From Sipunculus nudus (Eukaryota; Annelida; Sipuncula; Golfingiida; Sipunculidae): DNA of 64,000 nucleotides. Of the stretch, positions 22,313-32,860 are shown piece by piece. The position numbers were made by a program, and so were the translations under genes. The DNA is taken from the NCBI GenBank assembly GCA_026874595.1, contig CM049308.1, forward strand, positions 91,019,624 through 91,083,623. The letters are read 5' to 3'. The notes below the pieces were generated by a model, which had not been told where the DNA came from, made no database searches, and saw nothing but the letters and a program-made list of their open reading frames with translations. Within the stretch, counting starts at the first letter, position 1. Each line of letters starts with the position of its first letter.

Positions 22313-23480
22313 TACTTTTGGATACAGATGAAGTACCTTCTCTTGAAAACCGACCAGTGTCTTTGCTCGATAAGCCTTCGTTATACCCTGCCCGGGTTTT
22401 AGCTTTTTATCTTGACTAGTACAGTGGTTTCAGACTGCTTTTTCCTTTTTTGGGCCATTTTTGTCTGCTGCCACATGCAGGCTAGGACGATCTTTTTCCG
22501 CAGTGTCTTTGTTTCTGATCTCTTTGTACTCCCTGTAGTGCCTACCATCTTTATCTAAAACAAGGTTTTGTAGCCATGAAAGTCTCTCTCTTGATATTCT
22601 GGCTTGAGAGCTACATTCCAGTTCAGTGTATTTTCTGATTTAGGAAGTATAGTGTCTTTCTCTAGCATGCTAGCTAAGCCATGTCTGATAAGAAATAGAC
22701 TTCTTAGTATGTGCTTTTTGCAACTTGGTGGTGTCTAGTTCTGGAAAGATTGATTTAAATTCCTTCTTGAGGTCGTTCATTTCCTCTTCAGACACCGAGT
22801 CTCTTGTTGTAATTGGCACCTCTTTAAACTTTAATTTCTCAAAGTGGCCAGCATGATGTGTTTTTTTTTCACTGACGAAACAGATTCCACCCAATGTGCT
22901 CGCAGGGTAGGATGTTCTTTCTTTGCCAACTCCCGTATCCCGGCAAAACTATTGGCTAACTCCATCAATGCCTCGGTTTCTTCGTTTGACTAGTCTCTTT
23001 CTCTTTCTGAGCATTTCTTTAGACCAAGGTACAGTATCGACATTACCCTCTCAGCTGGATTGACCCAGCTGTGACCAAGCGCACATCTTGCAAGTATGAC
23101 CATGTCAAAATCAAGCTTCCTGAATAGGGTTATTGTTGTACACAATAATTTTCAAGGGGTTCTTCTTATCTGTTCTTCCATCAGAAAAACTCGTGAAGAC
23201 TAATGGATTGCCAAGATTGGCTTGTATCATGCCAACCAACACAGCTGCATGTCTAAATGGACAGAACATCTCGAAACTTAGTCATTCAATATAGTTGTAA
23301 CTTTCCCATTCACAAAGGATTTGCCAGCACTTTCTTGAACTTGCAGGTACACCGAGGGAGTCAAGCTGAAATTTTAAATATCGTGATCTAAGGCCAACAG
23401 GTAACAGGTCTGTTTTGGTGCGATGGTTTTTACCCTCTAACTCCAGTGGAGACTGTTCTCTTTTTTCTTTTTTTTTTCTT
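22206..23480 (-). pseudogene. decayed orphan ORF with transposase-like motif, interrupted by the LINE
   Basis: Minus-strand pieces in shifting frames read SLGVPASSRKCWQILCEWES, EMFCPFRHAAVLVGMIQANL, NPLVFTSFSDGRTDKKNP, then ILARCALGHSWVNPAERVMS (about 23030-23100), ALMELANSFAGIRELAKKEH and KEVPITTRDSVSEEEMNDLK (22894-22670). The SDGxxD...HSWxNPxERxMSIL layout recalls a multi-copy invertebrate ORF family in which an aspartate motif and an NPxER motif resemble a DDE/DDD nuclease fold. I recognise the pattern but cannot confirm a family name. Internal stops make it non-functional. The LINE 5' border lies at its C-terminal side. Confidence 0.5.
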
Positions 23481-23531
23481 TATCTATAGAGCCTATATAA
23501 TAAATAAGATATACCGCCTTATTTCCCGCTT

Positions 23532-23720
23532 TTATAATTTATTTGATGAATTTGGAATTTCTGACTCAAAGGTAAATTTTTGCTCTTTTTGAACGTTCCT
23601 GTTGCTTAGAAAAAAAATTTTACTATCAATCCCGGTAATAGTGGCCTGGTATGCCCGTCCCTGATAGGCGGCTTCAACTGACTGGCCCACTTCATATTCA
23701 TTGAAGTCAATGCGTGGTTT
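23532..23720 (-). pseudogene. candidate exon with Tudor-like stretch
   Basis: The acceptor CACACAG precedes AAA at 23720, and the frame reads KPRIDFNEYEVGQSVEAAYQ, GRAYQATITGIDSKIFFL and on to a stop at 23532. The YxVGQxVEAxYxGxxYxAxITGI pattern resembles small Tudor/SH3-like barrels. Joined in phase 0 to the exon at 24021-24130 it gives a continuous frame. The product is unknown; it may be the 5' part of the orphan ORF downstream. Confidence 0.4.
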
Positions 23721-24020
23721 CTGTGTGATTTTTGGAAACACTGTATATATTTGTTTTATCCAAAATAATCAAATAAGATTAAATGAAAAATATATAAGCA
23801 TTTAACGATTGATAAAAAATAGAGAGTTGACGTAAAGGTAACTTTATTCCTGTGCTGTCATATTATGTGAATGGAAATAATTGTAATTTTTTCAATTTAT
23901 TTTGATAATTTCTGTGTGTAAACCTTACAAATATGTAACCTATTCTTAATGTTTATACAAATGAATTATGGTCACAGACTGTAACAGGAATGATTAGAAC
24001 TCAAAAATAATATAACTGAC

Positions 24021-24130
24021 CTTGATAGAAGTTATACAGATAACTGAGGAGGTATTATCCTCCCTGTCAAGAAGAGCATACATTCTTTCTCCTCTCCTGC
24101 TTGTCATGGTAGTTGGTGAAGAAACACACT
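24021..24130 (-). pseudogene. candidate upstream exon
   Basis: It is bounded by the acceptor CATTTAG (24131 side) and the donor ATCAAG|GTCAGT at 24021/24020. The only open frame gives MTSRRGERMYALLDREDNTS and SVICITSIK, ending in phase 0, which fits the acceptor at 23721. The ATG inside it could be the start codon, with the promoter-like region upstream at 24690-25120. Confidence 0.4.
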
Positions 24131-24198
24131 CTAAATGAGAAATAATTTATTTAATTTAGAATATGAAATTTTACTTAATAAAATGTTGTGCTGTATAT

Positions 24199-24202
<4 letters not shown>

Positions 24203-24242
<40 letters not shown>
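24203..24242. repeat. (AT)n microsatellite
   Basis: About 19 AT dinucleotides. Confidence 0.9.
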
Positions 24243-24244
<2 letters not shown>

Positions 24245-24689
24245 GGTTAACTCATTTGAATAAAATATAAAAAAAATAAATAAAATGAAAACATGTATAA
24301 AGAGTTATGTGCTATTCCATATATTAACAATGATTAATAATATTATATTTATAAATGCTGATAATGATAATATTAATAAAAATAATGTTCAAATCCATAA
24401 GTAGTTGTATTGGTATGTTACACAGCATCATAATTTCAATCTATCAGTATGTATTGTATTTAGGTATGTATTACTGCATCAGCGTTCCCCTTTGCTCTTG
24501 CAGAGCCTTTGGCATAAACGAAACAATCAAACAAGACCCTGTCCTCTCAAGTTGTTTGTTCTGATTATGAATTTTGTTACAATTGATATTATAGCATATT
24601 AGAAATTTTCAGCATGAAAGGATGTACTATGTTCCAATTTAATCAGTACATTGTTTTTATTAAATATGTCTTATGGCAAAATGAGCCGC
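24243..24689. other. no gene recognised
   Basis: AT-rich. The open stretches at 24355-24602 have no recognisable motif. Confidence 0.4.
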
Positions 24690-25120
24690 TACCTGTCTGG
24701 AACCCCAGAAGTCCTAGACAATATGGCGGCACACTGTCTGGCAGACGACACCATTTTGACGTGTACTCGAGCTAGAAAGGTTACTGCCCACTTAGGACCG
24801 CCTCTTATCGTTGTTGCTAGGTTACGAGTAAATAATAAATTGCGTCCCTTTCATTCGCGTGACTCGGGATTCTTCTGTAATCATACGGTATCCACCGAGA
24901 ATACGGCGAAGTGTTCAGTCATTGGTCAGATAGGTTCGGCCGACTTCGTTCAGCGTGAGAACTGGAAACCCCCTTGAACTACATATGCTAATGAGCCTAA
25001 ACAAGGTCACGTTAACAAACAACCACACGATTATTTCACGGCGAGCAGACGGCCCGAGATCCTAAAGAAAATATTCAGTAAACACCTGTAGCAAGTCACC
25101 ATCACAACAAGAGTGTAAAG
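24690..25120 (+). promoter_or_regulatory. candidate promoter and non-coding first exon
   Basis: This is a CpG-containing patch in AT-rich DNA. It has CAATATGGCGGC (24719-24730), a perfect YY1-type site commonly placed just downstream of animal start sites, and an inverted CCAAT box (ATTGG, 24921-24925). GTTGCTAGGTTAC near 24812 resembles part of an RFX X-box. The plus-strand stretch ends AAAG|GTAAGT at 25120/25121, a consensus splice donor. A candidate minus-strand exon at 24130 suggests possible two-way transcription. Which gene it serves is unknown. Confidence 0.4.
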
Positions 25121-26137
25121 GTAAGTTTTAAAAGGGATAATTTATGATGAATGATGGCTTTATCGGCAATTGCTAATTTATTTGCCGGGTCAATGGTATC
25201 ACTATTATGTATTAACGTGTCAAATGTCACGGCGACCGACCTCCGTGACAACGGCAGGGGAGGAGTAGGCCTACGTCGTACTGTATGTACTACATTTGAT
25301 ACTATGATGAATTTTATTTTATTAAGAGAAAATGACGCATGAAAATTGTGAAATTAACATCTTGATTTTGGCAATATCCGTTCGACTATTGGCAACCCTT
25401 CCAACATACAAATGGACTAAACTGATTGTCTGATGACAGGATAGAAAATAAGAAGAGTATTGAAGAGTTTTTACCAACACATTTTGTAAACAACAATTAC
25501 CGACACATTTTGTACACAACAATTACTCTATCTGTAATTTGTATTTATAAATACATATTGTTGTCGTACACAAAGTTATACAAATTTCCTCTATTTCTAA
25601 AAAAAACATTTTATTATTCCATTACCAGACCTTAAATTACTTTCTGTATTCCTGCAATATTCCTATATGAGACAGACTAATTACAATAAATCAGAATATA
25701 AATACAGGCCTATATTGCACCCTTGGATAAAAAAATATAAAATTTTACCACTGACAGTGTTGGTTTTCATCTTTTCCACTTATATTTCTTTAAAAGAACT
25801 TAACATTTTATATAAAGATTTCAGTTTCTGCATTATTCAAAATATTAGAAAACAAGTTTAAACTTTAAATTACAAATAAATTTATTAAATAAATTTATTT
25901 AGTGGTATTAACTTTTTATTCAGTAATACTCAAAATTTTATTTAATATACCTGACAGATAGTGTTAGGGCATGAGGTACTCCCAAACTGCAAAGTATCTG
26001 GTATGACAGCTGTATAATTATATTTGTTGTCTAATGTACAATGAAATTATATAGCCTTGTCTGGATTTTCAGTTACTAACGTCCATATAAGCTGCATCTT
26101 CCTGATAATAAGCACTAATCTACAAAAAAAAAAACAT
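25121..26137. other. no gene recognised
   Basis: Would be intron if the donor at 25121 is used. The 60-69-codon open stretches here have no motif; I see no clear acceptor with a coding exon. Confidence 0.4.
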
Positions 26138-26335
26138 TTTAGCTCAGCTGACTGAAAGTCATCAACAAAGTCAAAATGACCATTTTTTGGTTTGTTAGGA
26201 CAACTTGGGAGGTCTTACTGTATGTAGAATTTTGGATTCGTAGGTCAAAAGGTTTCAAAATGTCACCTGTTAACGGACAGACGGACAAAGGACCATCACT
26301 ACAGCTCAGATGACTTATAGTCAGTTGAGCTAAAA
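26138..26335. repeat. repeat family A, short fold-back form
   Basis: The left end TTTTAGCTCAGCTGACT (from 26137) and the right end AGTCAGTTGAGCTAAAA (to 26335) are reverse complements with one mismatch, and the match continues inward for about 27 bases. Between them lie family A words such as TGTTAACGGACAGACGGAC. The hairpin end therefore occurs at both sides of a unit of about 200 bp, unlike other copies, which have it only at one end. Confidence 0.7.
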
Positions 26336-26544
26336 ATGCAATCAATTTAATTGCTTCAGTTTGAAAGACAACAACCAATGATCGATTTAAGCAAAACATC
26401 TGTGTCCTTAATAGTAATTAATACGTACCAGTCCAGTCTTTTGGTACATGTGTATGGTTTAAGACTGCGTTAGATGTTACCAAATATGGAGTGTCCGTGC
26501 AATTTACACAATTGCTTAGTTTTTTATATATATTTATATATTTA
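26336..26544. other. no gene recognised
   Basis: Short AT-rich spacer. Confidence 0.4.
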
Positions 26545-27070
26545 AAGTTTTTACAGTATGATTTCAGTTTGCTTTTATATTTATCAGTATATTTCCAGTA
26601 TGATGGTAAAATTAGCAATCTTTTTCCAGTACATTTCCAGTACAATCCTTTGGTAAACATTATATTTCCAGTACTATGATAATATTCACAATCTTTTACA
26701 GTACATATCCAGTACTATGTTAAAATTCACAATGTTTTTACAGTATATTTCCAGCACTGAGCAAATGTTGTTGAAGTTTTTACAGTACGATTTCAGTACA
26801 CTCCCTCTGTAATATCACAATGTGAAAACTGCTTAGTTTTTCCAGTATATTTACAGCATGTTCATGCAGTACAAAAACAGTATTACCACATAATCCAGTA
26901 TAATTTCAGTAAAAAGTACCAGCATTGAATGTGTGTATGCTGAAACCACACTTACCTTTCCAGCATGAAAACAGCACATAGACAAAATTTGCATATCCTG
27001 TGCAGCGGTGAATAATTGTTGTTACAGCATGATTTTAGTACGTACTCGATTTTACAGTACATACTGTTTT
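26545..27070. repeat. dense TTT(C/A)CAGTA motif array
   Basis: About 20 occurrences of CAGTA, CAGCA or TAGTA preceded by TTTC or TTTA occur in about 520 bases, usually in pairs such as TTTCCAGTACATTTCCAGTA. Spacing is irregular (about 12-40 bases), all in the same orientation, so this is not a simple tandem repeat. It may be a cluster of binding sites or the subterminal zone of a DNA element. Confidence 0.65.
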
Positions 27071-27698
27071 CGGTAAGGGTGGCCAACCGTGAAAATCTCA
27101 CTGCCTCGGCTGAGTTTTCAAACTCGAGATTTCTCAGCTTGGAGCCCTGAACATTCACCATATATTACAGAAGCAGGTGGTCAAATTAGGCTGGTCAGCG
27201 TGAATGTTTTTGGTTCACCAAATGGTTGTCTGCTTTTACAGTTAGTCTTAGAAGACATGTGGTCTTTTAGACATGTTCCACTCTATATACAAATATATGC
27301 ATGCTGTTTGGAATAGTGATACACTGGTGTACCTACATGTACATGCTATACAAATGCGAATATTGTATTGGTACTGTAAATTGTCCCTCTATAAATGTGT
27401 GGATGATATGTGCTCCCCCATTGGGAAGAAATACCATTGGGAATTATGTGAATAAGTCGAGTGAATGAAAATATAAGTATAAAACAAGCGTATAGTGCAT
27501 CTAATTGACTAATTATGTATAAATAATGTTTTTCAATGTTTAGAAATAACTTGTAGGTAATGAATCTTTAAAAAATGTTATCTATCAAAGATATTGACTC
27601 TGAATCTAAACTTTGTACAGGAATCATAGGCCTTTCAGGGAAAACACAGCGATAGAGAACATGTTTAAGATAATGTATCATTGAAGCCCTAGGTGTGC
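27071..27698. other. no gene recognised
   Basis: Open stretches at 27089-27316 and 27273-27455 lack recognisable domains. Confidence 0.4.
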
Positions 27699-27716
27699 TT
27701 CTGTGTGTGTGTGTAT

Positions 27717-27747
<31 letters not shown>

Positions 27748-27762
27748 ATTATATATATATTG
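27699..27762. repeat. (GT)n(AT)n compound microsatellite
   Basis: GTGTGTGTGTGTATATATAT with interruptions, directly before the first SINE copy. It may have grown from a SINE-adjacent tail. Confidence 0.9.
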
Positions 27763-27775
27763 TTACGTGGGGGTG

Positions 27776-28009
27776 TTACGGGGTGACATAAAAGCGGACC
27801 GAACTGTCTCGCTAGTGAGGCTTGCTTTGCTATCGAAGCGGTTGGAACGCCGGACTTGTGCGCCACCAACATGGGTTCGAATCCGGGATCGGCTCAATGT
27901 TTTCCCCTCAACAACTGTCTTCTTAACAAAAATGGGGCTCGTCCGACGTGACTGTAAACTTTGTGGCCCAGGGAATAAGCTCACCAAAGGGTGACTCCTG
28001 GGATAATTA
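27776..28009 (+). repeat. tRNA-derived SINE, copy 1
   Basis: An A-box-like TATCGAAGCGGTTGG (27831-27845) and a B box GGGTTCGAATCC (27873-27884) have tRNA-like spacing, so an internal RNA polymerase III promoter is expected. The head is CGGGGTGACATAAAAGCGGAC, and a non-tRNA body of about 120 bp follows (GTTTTCCCCTCAACAACTGTC onward). It is in direct tandem with copy 2. A functional tRNA is ruled out by the extended head and imperfect stems. Confidence 0.75.
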
Positions 28010-28205
28010 GTCTTGTTCTGATAGCAGAACGCTCTTAAGAAGGGGTTTGTAACGGGGTGACGTAAAAGCGGACCAAACTGTCTCGCTAGGGAAGCTTGCT
28101 TTTCTAGCGAAGCGGTTGGTACGCCGGACTTGTGCGCCACCGACATGAGTTCGAATCCAAGATCGGCCCAGAATTTTCCTCTGAGCAATTTGTCTTCGTT
28201 ACAGT
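28010..28205 (+). repeat. tRNA-derived SINE, copy 2 (tandem)
   Basis: Starts with CTTGTTCTGATAGCAGAACG, then CGGGGTGACGTAAAAGCGGAC. The A box TAGCGAAGCGGTTGG is at 28105-28119 and the B box GAGTTCGAATCC at 28147-28158. It repeats copy 1 with an offset of about 274 bp and is truncated after TTTTCCTCTGAGCAA. Confidence 0.75.
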
Positions 28206-29124
28206 ATATATACATTCTTTTGCCAATGACAATATATTAAAAATTGGTTTCTATACATCAGTATAGAATAATAATATACCTTTTGGGCAAGTGAATTTTT
28301 CAGTTAAACAAAAAAAAAGGTTCACTGTAAAAGATAAGAATGACCAGAATGATTAGAATGAGAGCCGTGGTACAAATTAAATTAAGTGCGGATCGCCGGC
28401 GGAGTACCGTCACGAGAGGGTCTGGATGGTGAAAAAGCGCGCCAAAGTTGAATTTAAAGGTCTGAAAACCCGCGAAAGAGCGCATGACGGACATTGAGCT
28501 ATGACAGACAGGTAAAATACGATATAATCTGAGAAAATCCAGAGGGGTATGCCTGGGATATTGAAATAAGGACCGAAATTGGACTGTGAAAAAAGTTTGT
28601 GCGGGGGACGTCAGAGTCCATTACCTGTTCTTTTTTTATACTATGTTTACATGGTTACGCCCCCATTTATCACCCATTGTTTACATGTAAATGACTATTG
28701 ATAACGAGTGCCTATGATCAAGTGGAAGGACCTGTGACGAGTCACACGGCCCATAACAGTGACCGCCATACGCCTAATGCAGGGTTCAAAGTAATAAACT
28801 GCAAATAAGAAGAAAGTTCAGGTGTTCCATCATGATGCCTTGAAATCCTACAACTCTTCCTTTATCCACTCCCGGGCAATTAAAATGAGGGCTAAAATTC
28901 AGAAGTATTAACACTAAAGCTAATGATTCCCTATGAACCTGATCATCAATATATCTAGCAAGGTTTTATTTCCGGTCAACTATTCAACTAACTTGTCCCT
29001 CATATTTTTCCTGCCTGCTAACAGATGTTATCGCTTGAGTGATTGTAATGTAGTTGAATTAGCTTTGTGATTATGTGGTACCTATGTAACAAATAATATA
29101 ATGTAGCTGTGATGAAAATAAGCA
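28206..29124. other. no gene recognised
   Basis: A GC-richer patch at 28380-28620 has no open frame that looks coding. The rest is AT-rich. Confidence 0.4.
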
Positions 29125-30735
29125 GCATCTTTTTGAAAAATGACATTTTGGTATAGGGAGAAGCCAGCTGACCGTGACCAGCAATACAGGTGCAGCAAGT
29201 GTTCCTTTCAAGAAAGGAAAGCCCGGGTCACGTTGCATTATCGCCATGTGGCCGTGACATTGGTGCCTTACTTTTGCAAACTCTACGGATTTAAGGGGCA
29301 GGCCCGGCAAGAGATAGACAACCACTGCAGTAAACAAAACCCTGAATGCCCTGAGGGAGGTGTTACCAACTCGTCCCCATATTAGATGACGTTTGGCCGA
29401 CACAAGACAGCAGACATAAAACAGGTCCTGGTCGGCTCGACTCCAGCACCATCACCAGCGGCATCCACAACTTCGGGGGTGTCAAGTGAGGCCAACCCCA
29501 ATGTGTCGGAGTCCAGCACCAACAAGCCACAGACAGCTCCAAGACCCACCCGAATCCCAATGTGCTGAGAGTGCCTGACCACCATTGGCTGTATAGTTGC
29601 CTCCAAAGGGGACCCCACACTCAGATCAGCGGTCCAGTGTTAAGACCCAGATTGTGGCCACCAACCTAAATCTAGATCAGGAAGCAAAGACCTCCTCCAC
29701 CAACCAGGCTGTCCATCGCATGGAGGTGGAGATCTGCCAAATCCGAAAAGTCCTGGCGACTCAAGCCAATCCTCTACTGGTTAAGTCCACCCAGGTCATT
29801 TAGGCATAACATCAAGCAAGACCAGGATCCAGGATTTAAGAAAAGTGGGGTCAAACCCAGGAGGACAAATGAAAATCCTAAAAAAAAGGTCATCAGATTC
29901 GGAAAGGGGGGGGGGGGGGGTGTCCAGACCGCATAATTTCGTCTAAACCCTTTAAAAACGTTACTTTGGGTAAAAAGGGGGGAGGTCCGGACCCCCCCCC
30001 CCCCCCCGGGGATCCGTGTCTGCACTGGCGGATGCCTAAAAAATATAAATGACAACAATAATGTCTCTGCGTGAGCGAATTTTCCCGATGACATCCAAGT
30101 CTGAGCAGTTCAGTGGAATGATGCAGATGAGGGCGCTGCAGATGCCCTGGCAAGACAACTGTAGCAACTCCTGTCTAGATTATTACGTATCAAGATGAAG
30201 AATTGGACAACTTATGGGAAGACCACTTGTTTGGATCCGTCTCCTGCCTGTGATCCGAACCTGACCTGCCATGGGTGCCTATTACTGAACCTTCATTGCC
30301 ACAGCCAGCCCAGATGACCACCTTAGCCAAGAGGATGACCCCCGGCGAGACGAACACCTCAAGCCAGATGACGACCCTCACCAAGATGCCCTCCTCGGCG
30401 GAAACGACTGTCTCGACCCCAGCCTCCGAGGTCACCATGCAGGGTCAAGAAAAGACCCGCAAAGAAAAGACGCAAACGTTAGAAACTGCAAAGTAAGGTC
30501 CAAATAACCAGTCGACGAAGGAATAGCCCAATGACAGTCATAAGGAGGATGGTTTATCGCAAAGTAGGTCTCGTGATGCAGAACCGGAGAAAGCAACCAT
30601 AAAGCACCGACGGGAATGGCGTCTTGATAACAAAGGTTGGAATGGGAGGCCCAAGCCCAACTTATCGCAGGACCACGTACTGGGGGAAAATGGGACGACA
30701 GAGGCCTTGTCCACCTCATTAAGACTCAGTGACTT
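29125..30735 (+). pseudogene. decayed C2H2 zinc-finger gene copy
   Basis: This 1.6-kb block is GC-richer than its surroundings. The first frame (29140-29385) reads YRCSKCSFQERKARVTLHYR and VPYFCKLYGFKGQARQEIDN. Those are two degenerate C2H2 fingers: the first has CxxC and a shortened HxxH, and the second has lost its second cysteine (CKLY). A TAG interrupts at 29383, and the same frame continues with a proline/serine/threonine-rich stretch to 29568. Further pieces lie in other frames at 29597-29803 and 30275-30496. A small G-run MITE splits it at about 29895-30010. Whether it was a host gene copy or element-encoded is not clear. Confidence 0.45.
29895..30010. mobile_element. candidate small MITE with G-run inverted ends
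   Basis: The left end is a run of about 15 G followed by TGTCCAGACC. The right end is GGTCCGGAC followed by about 17 C. These are inverted copies about 115 bp apart, and the insert lies inside the zinc-finger relic. The G runs are probably part of the ends, lengthened by slippage. Confidence 0.5.
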
Positions 30736-31151
30736 CACATTTTTTATTATTTGAATATGCTTATTTAGATAATTACAGTCCGTGATCTAATTTCTCGCCT
30801 ACATTTTTCTCAAGTAACAGGTAATGTAACAGTGAAGTTTGACTACAACTATAACTTATCTATGTGTCTAAATTTCATTGAACCTGTAGCTTTATAAGTT
30901 TGTTCATATACAGTAAATGCAAATAGCTTGGTCTGTAACATAGCGAAATTATGTAATATCATCATATTATATCATTTCTGGGAGGAAATGGGGTCGGGGG
31001 GGGGGGGGGGGGTCACGGTTTATGAAACCGTTCCTAGAGATACCATATAACAAACATATGATGTTTAGGAATTTTAAATAAAATATGTTACCAGTGGTAA
31101 TCAGAGTATAATTATTGTTTACCAACCTTTTCGATGCTAATGTTTTTCGTA
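30736..31151. other. no gene recognised; G run
   Basis: AT-rich, with a 17-base G run at 30996-31012. Confidence 0.5.
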
Positions 31152-31380
31152 TTGACAGTGAATCAAGAGAACGATCTCAGGTTCAGTGTATAAACCGTTA
31201 CACTCAGCCATGTCATTTAACGGTGGCCTGTGAGCGCCGTGACGGTCAAAATAATATTATATAGAGATAATGTCATCTGTATCAAAGTACTTAGGTTTTA
31301 ATAATTTTTTATACTTCTAGTAATTTAACGGGTCATAGCCGTTTTATAGGAAATATTCGGGTAACTCGCAGCATGCAATC
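31152..31380 (-). repeat. dispersed repeat family B, partner of 12376-12635
   Basis: Contains in reverse complement the family B words GGTTTATACACTGA (here TCAGTGTATAAACCGTTACA), GATAATGTCATCTGTATC, TTTTATAGGAAATATTCGGG and the closing GTAACTC. Confidence 0.75.
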
Positions 31381-31488
31381 ATGTGAGCACATTAGGTTAT
31401 CACAGCTCAAGCGGCCGGAGCGATAGAGGAAATACGTAAAATACCATGGAATATAGAGACTCTTGGTCATCAGACCTTAAATATACCT

Positions 31489-31598
31489 CGCAGATGAATT
31501 CTATTGGTAATAGGATAGGTGTCATTCACAATAATATCCGATCAAACGGATATTATTGTGAATGACACCTATCCCATTGACAATAGAAATCATCTGCG
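31489..31598. repeat. long hairpin, 52-bp arms and 6-base loop
   Basis: The left arm 31489-31540 and right arm 31547-31598 are reverse complements at 48 of 52 positions. The loop is ATCAAA, and the loop-proximal 28 bp pair perfectly. One mismatch would be a G-U pair in RNA. The shape fits a fold-back MITE or a small-RNA precursor; no family assignment can be made from the sequence alone. Confidence 0.9.
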
Positions 31599-32439
31599 AA
31601 AAAAAGTTACAAATCAGCTGTCCATCAATCGTTAACAACATGCCGGGGCTACTTTTAAGGTCGCAAGTAGATTAAATTCGTGAGGAGTTATTATCATGTG
31701 CTGATCAGGGGTCAAAATTAGAATCTTCAATATGGAAGATTATTGTTCATGTGAATGCTATCTCCTATTTTATAGGAGCAAACCTGTGAATATGTTTTCT
31801 TTTACAATCTTCAAACTTATTTCACGAATTGTTATTTTTAATTAGCAAGTGGATATCTGTGTGGTTGTTTTTCCAAACCCCACCGAGATTCAGGAAATTA
31901 ATAAACCTTAAATAATTCTTTAGATAATTAAAGGATTAATAGTGATAAACCTTTGATAAATAAGGCAATCCTGACAAACCAAAATAACATTCATAACACA
32001 CAGGTATGGCAGCAGAATGTCCAGGTCTGCCGAGTACCGGCGGGCCGGTTCCGCGAGACATACTTGCCTTTAAAAATACGGCTGACTGAAGTGATTTAAG
32101 AGCCTTCATTAAGTTGCCCTGATAATGGCAACTAGGAATATGATTCTGTATGCAAAGCGTCTTGGTCTTTACATCCTGGTGAGGTCAATAAAATTACTAG
32201 AATACCAGGCCAGTAAAACAAGAATAAGTACGAGCACGCATATACGTGCAACGGGTGGATTAGGGTCCGTGTAATGTTTATATAATATTTGAGCATTCAT
32301 AAAGTGTGTATGAATATCCTAAGCATATATATTATATAATTATAGAATAAAAATTAGTCGAAATAGAGCAGTATGAAAACCATATACATAAATATAAAAT
32401 CCAAAACGTTTTGCTTCCAAGGTCTTATTAGCGAACCTG
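31599..32439. other. no gene recognised
   Basis: AT-rich non-coding sequence; nothing identified. Confidence 0.4.
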
Positions 32440-32860
32440 TGAGCTTATGCGATGGTGCGGCGTCGTCCGTCGTCTCTACGATAACCGTAGCTATCTTAAA
32501 AACGGCAGAAGCTCGGATTTATTTTTTTTTTCTAACTGCATTTTCTTAGATTTTATAGGGAAAAAGCTAAAAAAAAACTTTAAAAATCTTCTTCTCCGAA
32601 ACTGTCCAGCCAAATTGTCCAATATTTCAGAGAAATGATCCCTGGAACAATCTTTCTCAAGTTTGTTCAAATGGTTCCAGTTCGGAGATTTTTGGCAGGA
32701 GTTACAGGAGGTTGAACTTGTCATCTGTCCAAAAAAGCACACTAAAATTAAAATCTCAGAAACGGCTAGGGCTATAATCCCAAATTTTGTACCAATGTTT
32801 GTCACAAATGTCATATCTGAAATTGAGGTATTCTAGGCGCCACCTACATTGATGTGTTTT
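32440..32860. repeat. probable dispersed repeat
   Basis: GTGAGCTTATGCGATGGTGCGG, CGTCGTCCGTCGTC and a closing GGCGCCACCTAC resemble words in repeat families A and C, but there is no second full copy in the window. The 107-codon minus-strand open stretch (32491-32814) has no recognisable domain. Confidence 0.35.

Noticed and set aside
24651-24977. 108-codon plus-strand ORF
   Set aside because: Overlaps the promoter-like island; composition reflects CpG-rich DNA and no domain is visible.
27831-27893. Functional tRNA gene
   Set aside because: A and B boxes are present, but stems do not pair as a cloverleaf, and the unit is repeated with a common non-tRNA head and body, so it is a SINE.
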